From Euperipatoides rowelli (Eukaryota; Onychophora; Udeonychophora; Euonychophora; Peripatopsidae), in NCBI GenBank assembly GCA_003024985.2, contig PXIH01S0012104.1: a DNA stretch of 12,485 nucleotides, one strand, 5' to 3'. A model generated the notes under the pieces. That model had not been told where the DNA came from. It saw nothing but the letters and a program-made list of their open reading frames with translations, and searched no databases. A program made the position numbers and the translations under genes. Within the stretch, counting starts at the first letter, position 1. Each line of letters begins with the position of its first letter. Positions 1-7,950 of the stretch are shown here, one piece after another.

Positions 1-66
1 TCTGGAAGTATCTACGTCAAATTTGGTGGCCATTTTTGAAGCGGAACACAAAACTGCATTTTTAAG
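1..66 (+). repeat. Truncated terminal copy of the TIR family also found at 6386-6456 and 7380-7450
   Basis: Seen: GGTGGCCAT at 25-33, a TTGAA shortly after, and GGAACACAAAA at 43-53. The same blocks occur in the same order in the minus-strand copy at 6386-6456 (11-nt exact GGAACACAAAA) and, less exactly, in the plus-strand copy at 7380-7450. The first six bases (TCTGGA) also match the 7380-7450 copy just before its GGTGGCCAT, although about 11 more bases separate the two blocks here. Inference: this is the right-hand end of another element of the same family, whose body lies before the window, inside the FOXK intron. It is diverged, so old. Confidence 0.5.
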
Positions 67-1001
67 GGTGGGAAATAAATAAAATGGAAGTATAATAATT
101 AAACTAAAAAAAAAAGAGCTTTTTATTCAAATTATTTTTGGAGATATAAAGAAGGAATTGATTTATAAGCGTCAGAGCTTAACTAATACAGCTGATTATA
201 ATGAGAATTTTTATGACGTTTGTCAGAATTTTTTTAAATTTTTATCTTTAGCTAATTTTTAAGCTATAAAAACATTACAGCATTAAGGTTGAATAATTAA
301 CAAGTAAAAATTAAAAAAAAATTCAATTTAAAAAAAAAAATAAAGATGAGATTTTGTCAGTTTAGTGTTTTATTACACCTTTGTGGACTTTCATGTGTGT
401 ACTACTTGATGTACATGTTTTATTGTTGTCTTCCCAAAGTTGACTCTTGAATGGATTTTATGCATCCTGATTTTTAGTTATTTTTTTAAGTTTTTTTTTT
501 TTTAAATTAAACTTACGGTAATTTATTTTAGCTACCATTTATGGTTCAAACTTGATAAGTATGACATAAATTAAGGAGAAAAAATCCAATGAATTAGACC
601 AACTAAAAAAAATTGTAAATTGTTAATTCATAATTTGGCAATTTGGCTGTTAAGGGAAATGTTCTATTTTTTTTTTTTTTTGTCATTCATTAGTTATTTA
701 TTAGCCTCATTTTATGAATGATGTATTCTTGCTTTCCTTTAGTAATCGTCTGCTTCATGTCCTTGGTGTTTTCTTTCTTTTTTTATTTTTTAGCTCTCTG
801 CTGATAGGGATGATTTCTGCACTTTTATTTTGTAGATGTTATTAATTGACTTTTCTAAGCTTGAATATGTTGCTTCATAATCTATCCTACCTGTATTATT
901 AACTACAAATAAAACTAATGAAGTCATCCCCTTTATTTTGACTTTTTGAATAATATAAAGTTGACATCAAATTTTAGCAGAAATTTGTTTGTTTGCCACA
1001 G
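67..1001 (+). other. Intron preceding the FOXK-like terminal exon (3' part)
   Basis: No reading frame of useful length and no second gene is visible. The stretch is AT-rich with T tracts (491-503, 667-681) and many stops in all frames. It is assigned to an intron because the coding frame that opens near 965 lacks the N-terminal and forkhead-domain parts of the protein and begins next to good splice acceptors. The upstream exons, including the one encoding the DNA-binding domain, lie outside the window. Confidence 0.6.
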
Positions 1002-1019
1002 AAAAAACTTTACCTGCAG
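961..1019 (+). promoter_or_regulatory. Cluster of candidate 3' splice acceptors of the terminal exon
   Basis: Four AGs could end the intron: TAG ending at 977, CAG at 980 (together a TAGCAG tandem), CAG at 1001 preceded by a T-rich tract, and CAG at 1019. All four leave the same phase (one base of a codon upstream), so each keeps the same C-terminal frame and differs only by a few residues. The frame is closed upstream by TGA at 962-964. The 1001 site has the best pyrimidine tract (981-997) and is used for the exon call. A TTGAC at 961-965 could serve as branch point for the downstream sites. Confidence 0.5.
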
Positions 1020-1348
1020 CAGTCAATCAAACATCACAACCGCAGCACCACCACCAGCAGCAGCAGCAACATCAACAACAACAACAATTGCAACAACAGC
1101 AGCCAATTGTGAAACAGTTGACTACTTCATTTTTTCAGTTTAATTTACCTACAAGCCAAATAAGTGATCAATCTACATCGGCAGCATCTGCTCTCAGCAT
1201 GTTAGCTTCATCAGCAGCAAATTCTGCTGCTATGCCTACCAAGCGACCACTAAATGGTGACCATGAGTCGGATCAAGATGACAGCAGCCAGGATGCTCCA
1301 AAGAGGATTAAAATTGAACCTTCAGAGGAAGCTAACTCAGCAAATTGA
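1002..1348 (+). CDS. FOXK: C-terminal exon of a FOXK-family forkhead transcription factor (partial)
   Basis: This encodes the last ~115 residues of a nuclear protein; the FHA and forkhead domains must lie in upstream exons. In order one sees EKTLPAAVNQTS, a His/Gln tract (HHH, then Q5-H-Q5-L-Q4; codons 1043-1102), a hydrophobic/aromatic stretch (VKQLTTSFFQFNLP), a Ser/Ala stretch with SALSMLASSAA, then MPTKRPLNGDHES, an acidic run and APKRIKIEPSEE before the TGA at 1346-1348. From memory, vertebrate FOXK2 ends with a similar order: an HMLA/Ser-Ala stretch, LPTKRHNGDQ, acidic residues, then KRIKTED, whose lysine is a reported SUMO site (K633). Here the equivalent IKIE is a perfect psi-K-x-E motif followed by acidic residues, and PKRIK is basic like a nuclear localisation signal. 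The vertebrate FOXK2 tail continues about 20 residues beyond this point; this one stops after SEEANSAN. FOXK proteins regulate transcription with corepressor and deubiquitinase complexes. The start is a splice junction, not a methionine; 981 or 1020 are in-phase alternatives. The family call rests on remembered tail similarity only. Confidence 0.7.
1043..1102 (+). repeat. Coding CAG/CAA/CAC repeat (His/Gln tract)
   Basis: Twenty codons, all CAG, CAA, CAC or CAT apart from one TTG, encode Q-H3-Q5-H-Q5-L-Q4. The Gln codons mix CAG and CAA and are interrupted by His and Leu, so this is an imperfect tract, likely less prone to slippage than a pure CAG run. Such tracts in transcription factors often vary in length between species. 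The +1 frame through the same bases gives Ala/Thr runs and is a shadow, not a second product. Confidence 0.85.
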
Positions 1349-1512
1349 AATCATTTGTGTCATATTGCTTGTGAGCGAAGAAAAATAATTTAAAAATATT
1401 TTTAGAAATTATGGGTAGTTTCCAACACATTCATTACATACACTAATCTTCATTTCCGCCAGGATTGTGTCTAAATGTTTACCGAGCTCCTGTAGTTAAC
1501 ATCTAATATCTA

Positions 1513-1531
1513 TGTATATATACTGTATATA
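1513..1531 (+). promoter_or_regulatory. Pair of Pumilio/PUF-type sites (TGTATATA x2)
   Basis: TGTATATA occurs at 1513-1520 and 1524-1531, three bases apart, 7-25 nt before the poly(A) signal. UGUANAUA is the consensus bound by PUF-family RNA-binding proteins, and UGUA is also the CFIm element that promotes poly(A) site use. The pairing and placement fit either role. AT-rich background makes such words fairly common, so this is suggestive only. Confidence 0.4.
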
Positions 1532-1537
1532 TTTTTT

Positions 1538-1543
1538 AATAAA
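1538..1543 (+). terminator. Proximal poly(A) signal AATAAA
   Basis: This canonical hexamer lies 190 nt after the stop codon with UGUA elements immediately upstream, and is the first AATAAA after the stop. The downstream 30 bases are A-rich rather than clearly GU-rich, which weakens it a little. Confidence 0.5.
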
Positions 1544-1560
1544 ATGGCCGCCTCTTAAAA

Positions 1561-2801
1561 AAAAATATTTAAAAAAAGATGACGACTCCTCAGATATCCC
1601 CAAATAGGCTACTTAATTTTGTCTTTTTTAAACTATTAAAGCCATTACAATGAAGAATCAAGGATTCTTTGACATATATTTATTTAAATTTAATAAAATA
1701 GTTTAAAATTTTTTTTTTTTTAATAATCGATAATTGACTCCATTATTGAAGGTTTTCTTATGAGAGGGAAGGGAACATAGTTTCCACCTACTAGCTATTT
1801 AATTAAGAGTTTGTTTTTTTTCTAAACAAAGTAAACTATCTGATTGGGTTGTTATTTTGAAATGATAATTGAACAGTGTTAATAAATCTTTGATTTAATG
1901 CAGTGCTTGGAGGCATTAGTTACTTTTTATTTTTAAATACAGATTAGAATTTGTATAAACAATGACTTCATCCATCTTCAGCTCAGTCAAAACATAACTT
2001 TGCATTGAATAGAACAAACATTGTTAACCCAAGAAGCCTCCTCCAATTAATACTGGATCATTTTCACATGATTTCTGATCTTCCTAATATAGGCTTCCTC
2101 ATAATAGCAAGAATGAAACGGAATTCCGTCATATTCTTGTATTTTTTATTTATGATGTAGACAGAAAAGAAATAACAGAGTTAACATCTAGACACATATG
2201 AGACTAGCTCAAAGAATTGCTTAAATCAGAGCGGACAAATAGAGGATCATCACAATATGTATTCATAATAACAATGTTGGACAATAAGAGAAAAATTGTA
2301 CAGCAGTTTTGACAACTAGAAATGTTATCTTTCTTAAACTTTTGAAAATCAATCATTGTCTCTAATAATTATGTTAAGAGCGCCTAGACAGCATTTTACT
2401 TGTCCCATACTGCATTCGAAATTTTAATCCAAATAACAAATGTTTTTTGTTGTTAGACACATGTAATGGTGAATTGTACTGTAAGTGAGCATTAATAGAT
2501 AACTATCAGTATAATGTATTTCAGTTCATTTAAAATAAACTTAATCAGACTTTTGTTAGAGATTGACTAAAAGTGATTTTTATACTGAAATAAAATTGTT
2601 AGCAATCTATTAGAATTGGCAATTATAAATCCAACTATTTCAAACATGAAGTCTTGTCATTTGTGTTATTGGATGGGACTGCTGGGCATACTTCTTTCTG
2701 TATATGCAATTTAGCATCTTATTTTGTTATTTAATAATGATTGCATGCCTGTCAAATGTCCATTTTAGATTTTGATGCTGTGTAGATCCATTCCTCTAGA
2801 T
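1561..2801. other. Non-coding stretch, no gene seen
   Basis: No reading frame, RNA gene or strong repeat is recognisable. It contains T and A tracts (1710-1721 region), scattered AATAAA words, a TAGGCTA at 1605-1611 and a TACTGTA at 2477-2483. It may be extended 3' UTR or intergenic DNA. Confidence 0.6.
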
Positions 2802-2947
2802 CTGATACTCTGATAGGGCTGCAAGTTCTTCAGAGATTATTAAAATCCACAATGTCATGATACATTTTTTTTTTTTTTTTTTTCAAATCTTACTCTGGAG
2901 TTCGAATGTGCTCTAATGTACTCTGAATGCACAGCCCTACTGATACT
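2802..2947. mobile_element. hAT-like MITE with 8-bp flanking direct repeat
   Basis: Seen: TAGGGCTG at 2814-2821 and its reverse complement CAGCCCTA at 2932-2939. Reading inward from both ends the similarity continues with gaps: a TTC, then CAGAG on the left and AGAG on the right, then an AT-rich piece containing TTA. The ends bracket 126 bp with a 19-T run (2865-2883) in the centre. CTGATACT occurs directly outside the right end (2940-2947) and at 2802-2809 on the left, where four extra bases (CTGA, a repeat of its first half) separate it from the terminus. Known: hAT transposons make 8-bp target duplications, and TAGGGCTG/CAGGGCTG-type termini are common in animal hAT MITEs. It has no coding capacity. 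The four-base offset is unexplained; slippage in the target repeat is one option. Confidence 0.6.
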
Positions 2948-3771
2948 TGCTAAATGGTCTATGAAACTTTGATTTTATTATCTGGCATGTTGAATTTTTA
3001 TTTTTAAATTAGAATTTGATCCTCTTGCCTGTAATCACATGTCAGCAACAAATTTTATAAATAAAGTAGTTCCTAGTTAGTTGTGATATTGAAGTCTTAA
3101 AAATAGTAATAATGCTATTGAAAAAGTGTAGATCGAGTATTTTCCCCCACCGTTTTTTATCTTTGAATTGAAAGCAACCAAAAACAAAACAACAAAATCT
3201 GCACATCTCAAAGTGTTACCGGTATTTTGTTAATCCCAGATTGATTTCTTGCAGTTGTTTGTTTCCTTGTGCCAAATGGTATATCTAGATATAACTCGTT
3301 TAGAAATCCTATTAGCATGCAAAGGTAGATGCAGCATTTCTTCTTTATATTTCGGTCAAGCATGCTTGGCCTTCAGAAAAGGGTGCAAATTTTTGAAATT
3401 TTACTTTTGAGCAAAACTTCAAATGTTAGAATTGGGACCATAACATTTTTATATTCCACTACTTGCATTTATATTAAATTCCACTCTTACAATGTTCAAA
3501 TTCCTCATACAAAAAACGCACAAAACAAGAACTCATTGTAGGTCTTCTGATCACTATTGTTAATTTTGCAAATGAATTGAAAGTGTTGCTTGTACTTTCA
3601 AAAGTTATTGGTCACTTTCAGAAGTTAGATTCATTACTGGAAACAAAACTGATTAACAAATCTATTCTATTTTTCACAACATTGCATGGTTTCTTAAAGA
3701 ATTAGAGTTATGAGTAGGCTAAATCTAATCATTAATGGGCCTGAAGAAAGCCCACAAACTGTGGAATTGTA

Positions 3772-3790
3772 TTTTTTTTTTTTTTTTTTT
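3772..3790. repeat. Poly(T) tract, 19 bases
   Basis: An uninterrupted T run followed by AGC and a second T run (3795-3801). Several comparable runs occur in the window (2865-2883, 4416-4432, 667-681). No duplication or retrocopy body is visible next to it, so it is recorded as a simple repeat rather than the antisense tail of an insertion. Confidence 0.9.
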
Positions 3791-4234
3791 AGCTTTTTTT
3801 AAAATTGAAACAGTTGTGCTACATGGAATTTTTCTTAATGGCTTAGCTGCTCCCTTCACATTTAAAGTTTTTTTTTATCAAAATTGAAATGATTGGCTTA
3901 GACAGTCATCACATAAAAGTTGAATTTTAATATATTTACTAATTACAGAAGAGATTGCTTTCTTACATTTTGTCTAAATATCACTTTACTCAATGTTTCT
4001 GGGTTTTTTAGCTAGATTTTTTTAATATATAGAAAGACTTTGTTTTAATGGTACTCCATTTAACAGATTTCAGAAATAATGGAGTGTTTGCTGGGTACTT
4101 ACTCAGTTTGTTTATTACTAAACTGATTTTAGTAATAAATATTTAGTAGTCTTCATTCATTCTTGTTTTCTACTTCCTGAATCCCCACATATTTGTTCAA
4201 TTTCCACCCTATAATTTCACAATAGGGCCATAAT

Positions 4235-4254
4235 TACTGTATAATTATACAGTA
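4235..4254. repeat. 20-bp perfect palindrome
   Basis: TACTGTATAA followed directly by its reverse complement TTATACAGTA. No convincing pairing continues into the flanks, so it is a short cruciform-capable palindrome rather than the centre of a long fold-back element. It combines two copies of TACTGTA, a word over-represented in this window. Confidence 0.9.
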
Positions 4255-4905
4255 TTACTTAAAAAATTCACAAAGTGGACATACAATAAGAACTAACTAA
4301 CTCTTATAAAATTAAATTTTTTTTTTCTGCCTCGTTTATTATAAACTCACATCTTGCTTGAAATATTACATCATTATTTATAATTTGGGATTAAATTAAT
4401 CTCATTATTTGCATATTTTTTTTTTTTTTTTTACATTTCAAAACGTAAACAAAAGCAACAATTTATTTAGTTATTAATTGCAATTTGGTCAATTTATTAT
4501 GTTTATTTTTTTTGTTTGTTTCTTTCCTAAGTAAATAATTTCCATATTTACAGTATTATATATCCCACTTGAATTAGTTCAAATTCCTGTAATCTAATGA
4601 ACGGCATATTACTGTATGTCTGTACAATATAGGTTACTTAGTTCTCTAGATGAGTTTTTTTTTTTAAAAAAAGCTAATTATTAGCTATTTCTTACATCAT
4701 TGAGATTTAACAGATACTCTGAGTTCCCAGGCAGGCACCCCTTTTCCCCTATTAGAATGCCAGTTAAATCAAAGTCTTCATGTATATACAATACATATGT
4801 TTTATAGAATATACTGTATTGTAGGCTATATACCCACAGATATTTTTACATTTTACTTGTATTCAACTGCATTCTTAAATATATTTTCATATGTGATTTT
4901 TTTTA

Positions 4906-4929
4906 GGGGGGGGGGGGGAGGGAGGAGGA
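4906..4929 (+). repeat. G13 run followed by GGAGGAGG
   Basis: Thirteen consecutive G at 4906-4918, then an A and a purine-only GGGAGGAGG tail, immediately after a T8 run. It can form quadruplex or triplex structures and is a likely site of length error in assembly. Confidence 0.85.
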
Positions 4930-4982
4930 TATATGACTATATTTTAGTGTTTGTTTTATTAGAATCTTTAGCTAGATGATAG

Positions 4983-5005
4983 TCATCATCATCAATCATC
5001 ATCAT
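4983..5005 (+). repeat. TCA/ATC trinucleotide microsatellite
   Basis: Seven near-continuous TCA units interrupted by one extra A. It is non-coding, with stops in neighbouring frames. Confidence 0.8.
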
Positions 5006-5292
5006 TAATAAACCTGGGAGTGTTGTCATTATCTTATTTGATGGTTATGAAATGTATGTGCCTTTTTCATGCTTGCAGCAGCTAGAAAGTATTCTCATTA
5101 ACAGTGCCAACACTAGATTCATAAATTTGTAAACTGTTTAGGGCTAAACTTTAGATACAATCCTGATACATATGACATACATTACATTTTCCATTGTATT
5201 TGTTTTTTTCACATGATAAAATTTCACTGTTCAAACATACAAAAAAAACCCACACAAAGAAATAATTGGAAATAAATTTAAACTGAGAATAT

Positions 5293-5311
5293 CCCCCTCC
5301 CGCTCCCTTCC
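5293..5311 (-). repeat. C-rich tract, weak quadruplex/i-motif candidate on the minus strand
   Basis: The plus strand has C5, C3 and C3 runs separated by one to three bases plus a final CC; the minus strand therefore has GG, GGG, GGG and GGGGG. It is less ideal than the 7951-7972 motif. Confidence 0.4.
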
Positions 5312-5828
5312 TAATAACTGAATTCAAATATCCCTACCCATTCCTTCCATTCCATCATTTCACTGTCTTTAAATATATTGATATGGAATAGAACATGAAT
5401 GATTATTGCTGGGGATAAGAATACTTGCAATAAATTTTAATTTCTTCTAAAAATCCATTTTTTAATACAAATATAAAAAAAGTTTTATTATTTTCTGTTT
5501 GGTTGTAAAGCAGGATTGTCTTACTCCATTCTAAATTATGTTGATACCCGTAAAACTTGTATATACTTTTTCACTTCCGTTTTTTTTTTTTTATTTAAAT
5601 CTATAGATTTTTATTTTATAGTTTAGTATTAATTGATTTTCATTTTTAGTTTGCAACACAATGGAGTAAAACAAATCCAATAACTATTTGTACCTCAAAT
5701 GTTCAGGAAAAATCATGATTGGCTGCAGAGTGATCGGTCTTCTGGTTGCCACAACTTTGTATTTTTTTTTAATTATAGTAAAGGAGGAAAAAACTTGAAT
5801 TTTTTTCATTTCTTGTTCTTTTTTTTTT

Positions 5829-5844
5829 GTGTGTGTGTGTGTGT
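5829..5844 (+). repeat. (GT)8 microsatellite
   Basis: Eight GT units between two T-rich runs; simple sequence, no gene. Confidence 0.95.
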
Positions 5845-6170
5845 TATTTTTTTTTTTATAGAAAAATTAAAAAGAAACAAAAAAATATTGTCCCACTAAC
5901 TAGCCTAAAATAATAATGACCATCAGGTTTTTACTTCAAAAAATGATTTCAGATAGTTTTATTAACAAATGAGAAGAAAAACAACTTGAATTATAAACAA
6001 ATAAATGATAGAATAATAATTATTAAAGTCGAGTATAAATGGTCAAAACAAACTCACAGATTTTTATTTCAAGTTCTCAATTATTGTAAATAAAGTTTCT
6101 CATATTTTTCTACCTGATTATTAATTTAGTTAGTCCAAACTTCATTCTGAATACTTATTCTACTTTCTGA

Positions 6171-6208
6171 GCAGTGCTATGGTGGCTAGAAGAGTGGGGT
6201 GTGGCAAT
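6171..6208 (+). repeat. Left copy of a ~37-bp diverged inverted repeat
   Basis: This shares GTGGCTAGAAG and GTGTGGCAAT, with TGCTAT just upstream, with the reverse complement of 8858-8893. By hand alignment about 32 of the 36 bases of the other copy match, with one 2-base gap. Weak similarity may continue inward (CTGCAT and TTGA blocks). It could be the end of a large TIR element or two oppositely oriented copies of a short interspersed repeat. No tRNA-type A/B boxes are present with correct spacing, so a tRNA-derived SINE is not supported. Confidence 0.6.
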
Positions 6209-6385
6209 TGAGGTGGAAAAAGCATTTCACAATTGATAAATGGCTGCATAGTTGAAGGGTTTGTTTTTCTGCTACAACACTAATGTTAATCGCTTGTTGT
6301 AAGTAACAACTGAATTGTTCAGAAATTGTTTTAAAAAATTTATTTGAAATTTTGCAAAAAAAATTATGATTTGGTGGTTTTTGGT

Positions 6386-6456
6386 GGCAATTTTACTTTT
6401 GTGTTCCAATTGTTTTTCAAGATGGCCACNAATGGCAGACATAAATTACCGATAAT
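6386..6456 (-). repeat. Left terminal inverted repeat of the 6386-7450 element
   Basis: On the minus strand it reads in the same direction as copies at 7380-7450 and 1-66. It contains GGAACACAAAA (shared exactly with the copy at 43-53) and GTGGCCATCTTGAA (shared with 7380-7450). The ambiguous base at 6430 lies within it, directly beside the conserved block. Confidence 0.55.
6430..6430. other. Ambiguous base (N)
   Basis: This is the only non-ACGT symbol in the window. It lies inside the left TIR, next to the conserved CAAGATGGCCAC block, and may reflect a polymorphism or mis-merged repeat copies. Confidence 0.99.
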
Positions 6457-6774
6457 TAGCAAACCCATTGCTGCTTTCGTTGTATTCAAAAATCAAATAC
6501 CGGTATATGTTTTTAGCAAATTCTAAAGTTAATTATAATTTATAAAAAGAAATCAGATTTCATTTTTGAATGTAATGAAAGTAGAAATGTCTAAAGAAAT
6601 CATCACTAATATATGAAACACAACAATTCACAAATACAAAATATTTTGACTTAAAATTAAAACAAAAAAATTTGCACATAAAAAATTGCCTTCAAAATAT
6701 TAAAAATCAGTGTATATCCAATCTTGTGCTAGTTAACCTATCCACAGGTTATGTGAAACACATTAAAATGTACA

Positions 6775-6796
6775 TATAATAGGAAAGCCTATTATA
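6775..6796. repeat. Perfect 9-bp hairpin with 4-base loop
   Basis: TATAATAGG and CCTATTATA are separated by AAAG. It lies inside the candidate transposon but off its centre, so it is not a simple mid-point of a palindromic element. Confidence 0.7.
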
Positions 6797-7379
6797 AATG
6801 ATATCATAACATTATGCTAACCCTATCTCCAACATAAACTACCCTAGAATAAACAATATCCTCCTCTTAACCTTAGGCTGACCCTATGTCAAACTTATTT
6901 AAATCAGAACAGATGAAGTTATCAAATGATCCAATACAGTTTACACAATTTGAAAAAGGTACAACTACCAATCATTCAAATGCTTTCAAAGTCTTCAAAT
7001 AAAAACCAAGAAAAAAAAAATCTTAACATATTTTCTACTAAATAAGAAAAATCTACATTTAAAATTTGTGTAAATAAATAAAAATGTTCAAAACATACCT
7101 TTGTTCAACAATATACTAACGTTAACAGTTCTCTGTCCCTACATCCAAATTGTGTGAATGAAAATGAAATATAAACCTAAAATGTTAACTGTTTATTAAA
7201 CATTCTATACAAGTTCCAAGTATTACATTAAAGAATCAAATGAAGCTAACAAAAATCCTAGATCAAATAAATTACCGGTAATAGTAATTAAAATATAAAC
7301 TCATGCCAATGTTGTAAAGTCCGTCATGGCCATTATAATAAAAGAAGTTAATTACCCATGCTTTTACAATACACATTAA

Positions 7380-7450
7380 ATTATCCGTTATTTACATCTG
7401 GAGAACGGTGGCCATCTTGAATCTAAGCGTAAAACAAAAGTAAAATAGCC
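7380..7450 (+). repeat. Right terminal inverted repeat of the 6386-7450 element
   Basis: It contains GTGGCCATCTTGAA and ACAAAAGTAAAAT, both matched in reverse complement at the left TIR. Its TCTGGA followed by GGTGGCC parallels positions 1-31. Confidence 0.55.
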
Positions 7451-7950
7451 CTGATTTTAAAATTCGCATTTAATAAAAGTCATTTTTTTTTATAAAATCG
7501 TTAATACTGAAAAAATTACAATAAATACTTGTCAAACCTTCAGCAGAGTAATGACTGAATACATGCAATTCTTTCTATGCATATGTAATGTACTGTATCT
7601 CCTTTTAGTATGTATCTAGTCTAGGAAAATTAATGTTGGCCACAATTTCATCATGCTTTTCTTTAATTTATTTCCTTTTTTTTTACAATGATATCTTTCA
7701 TAATAATAATAATAAAAAAATTGCTTTTCCTACTTTGAAAATATCTAAGGATTATAATGATTAAAAATTTAGCTATTTGATGAAAGTACATAAATAAGTA
7801 CCATGGTAAAAGTACAAATTTATAAAAATTAATAGAATTATTAACTTATATACTATAATAGGCATATTTTTCAAATTGTAATTTATAAGACAATATAGTA
7901 TAACATGGTTAAATGGAATCAAAAAGACATTTTTAAACCAGTAAATGTGT

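Larger units (their letters stand above)
1349..1560 (+). other. Minimal 3' UTR of the FOXK-like gene
   Basis: This runs from the TGA to just after the first canonical poly(A) signal, giving a UTR of about 0.2 kb if cleavage occurs 10-25 nt past AATAAA. It is AT-rich and holds two TGTATATA motifs close to the signal. Whether transcripts end here or continue far downstream cannot be told from sequence alone; later poly(A) signals exist and mammalian FOXK1 is known for a very long 3' UTR. Confidence 0.5.
2948..6170. other. Non-coding stretch, no gene seen
   Basis: About 3.2 kb without a supported gene. It holds long T tracts (3772-3790, 4416-4432), a TACCGGTA palindrome at 3217-3224, a 20-bp perfect palindrome (4235-4254), a G run (4906-4918), an ATC microsatellite, a pyrimidine-rich C tract (5293-5311) and a GT microsatellite. 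Short frames at 3329-3541, 4797-4979 and 5699-5899 run through poly-T or low-complexity DNA and look accidental. Confidence 0.6.
6386..7450. mobile_element. Candidate non-autonomous TIR DNA transposon, unnamed family
   Basis: Seen: 6386-6456 and the reverse complement of 7380-7450 are both 71 bp and align end to end, with about 52 of 72 aligned positions identical and one compensating gap each way. They share ATTTTACTTTTGT, the 12-mer CAAGATGGCCAC and a terminal GATAAT. A third copy of one end lies at 1-66, which argues for a dispersed family rather than a local duplication. Looser similarity (ATTTT, an A run, TGA) continues outward to about 6338 and 7505, so the true termini and target duplication are unresolved. 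The interior (6457-7379) is AT-rich, has no transposase-sized frame and contains two TACCGGTA palindromes, one near each end. The superfamily cannot be assigned. CAAGATGGCCAC resembles the YY1 consensus with a changed 3' half. Confidence 0.5.

Noticed and set aside
946-1143. Frame giving an Ala/Thr-rich 65-residue peptide over the polyQ region
   Set aside because: It is the shifted reading of the CAG/CAA tract and starts in the intron; the overlapping frame has the recognisable FOXK-like tail.
1541-1556. AAAATGGCCGCC as a start codon in Kozak-like context or a fourth TIR copy
   Set aside because: No open frame follows; similarity to the TIR is limited to GGCCATTTT in reverse complement, too short to call.
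2895-2910. GAGTTCGAATG resembling a tRNA B box
   Set aside because: No A box at the right spacing, no cloverleaf and no T terminator arrangement; it lies in the right arm of the hAT-like MITE.
3329-3541. 70-residue open frame on the plus strand
   Set aside because: Phe/Ile-rich translation of AT-rich DNA, no domain, no splice or start context; expected by chance.
4797-4979. 60-residue hydrophobic open frame
   Set aside because: It runs through the G13 tract (poly-Gly) and AT-rich DNA; the apparent membrane character comes from T-rich codons.
5699-5899. 66-residue open frame with Phe and Cys-Val runs
   Set aside because: It is a translation of T tracts and the GT microsatellite.
6344-6526. 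60-residue open frame crossing the N
   Set aside because: It lies within the left TIR and flanks, contains an ambiguous codon, and shows no family features.
6817-6895. Repeated CTAACCCT/ACCCTA words resembling telomeric repeats
   Set aside because: The words are irregular and spaced by unrelated bases; there is no tandem array.
7850-7910. Fold-back of TATACTAT and ATAGTATA
   Set aside because: Eight AT-rich base pairs with a loop of several tens of bases are expected often in such DNA.
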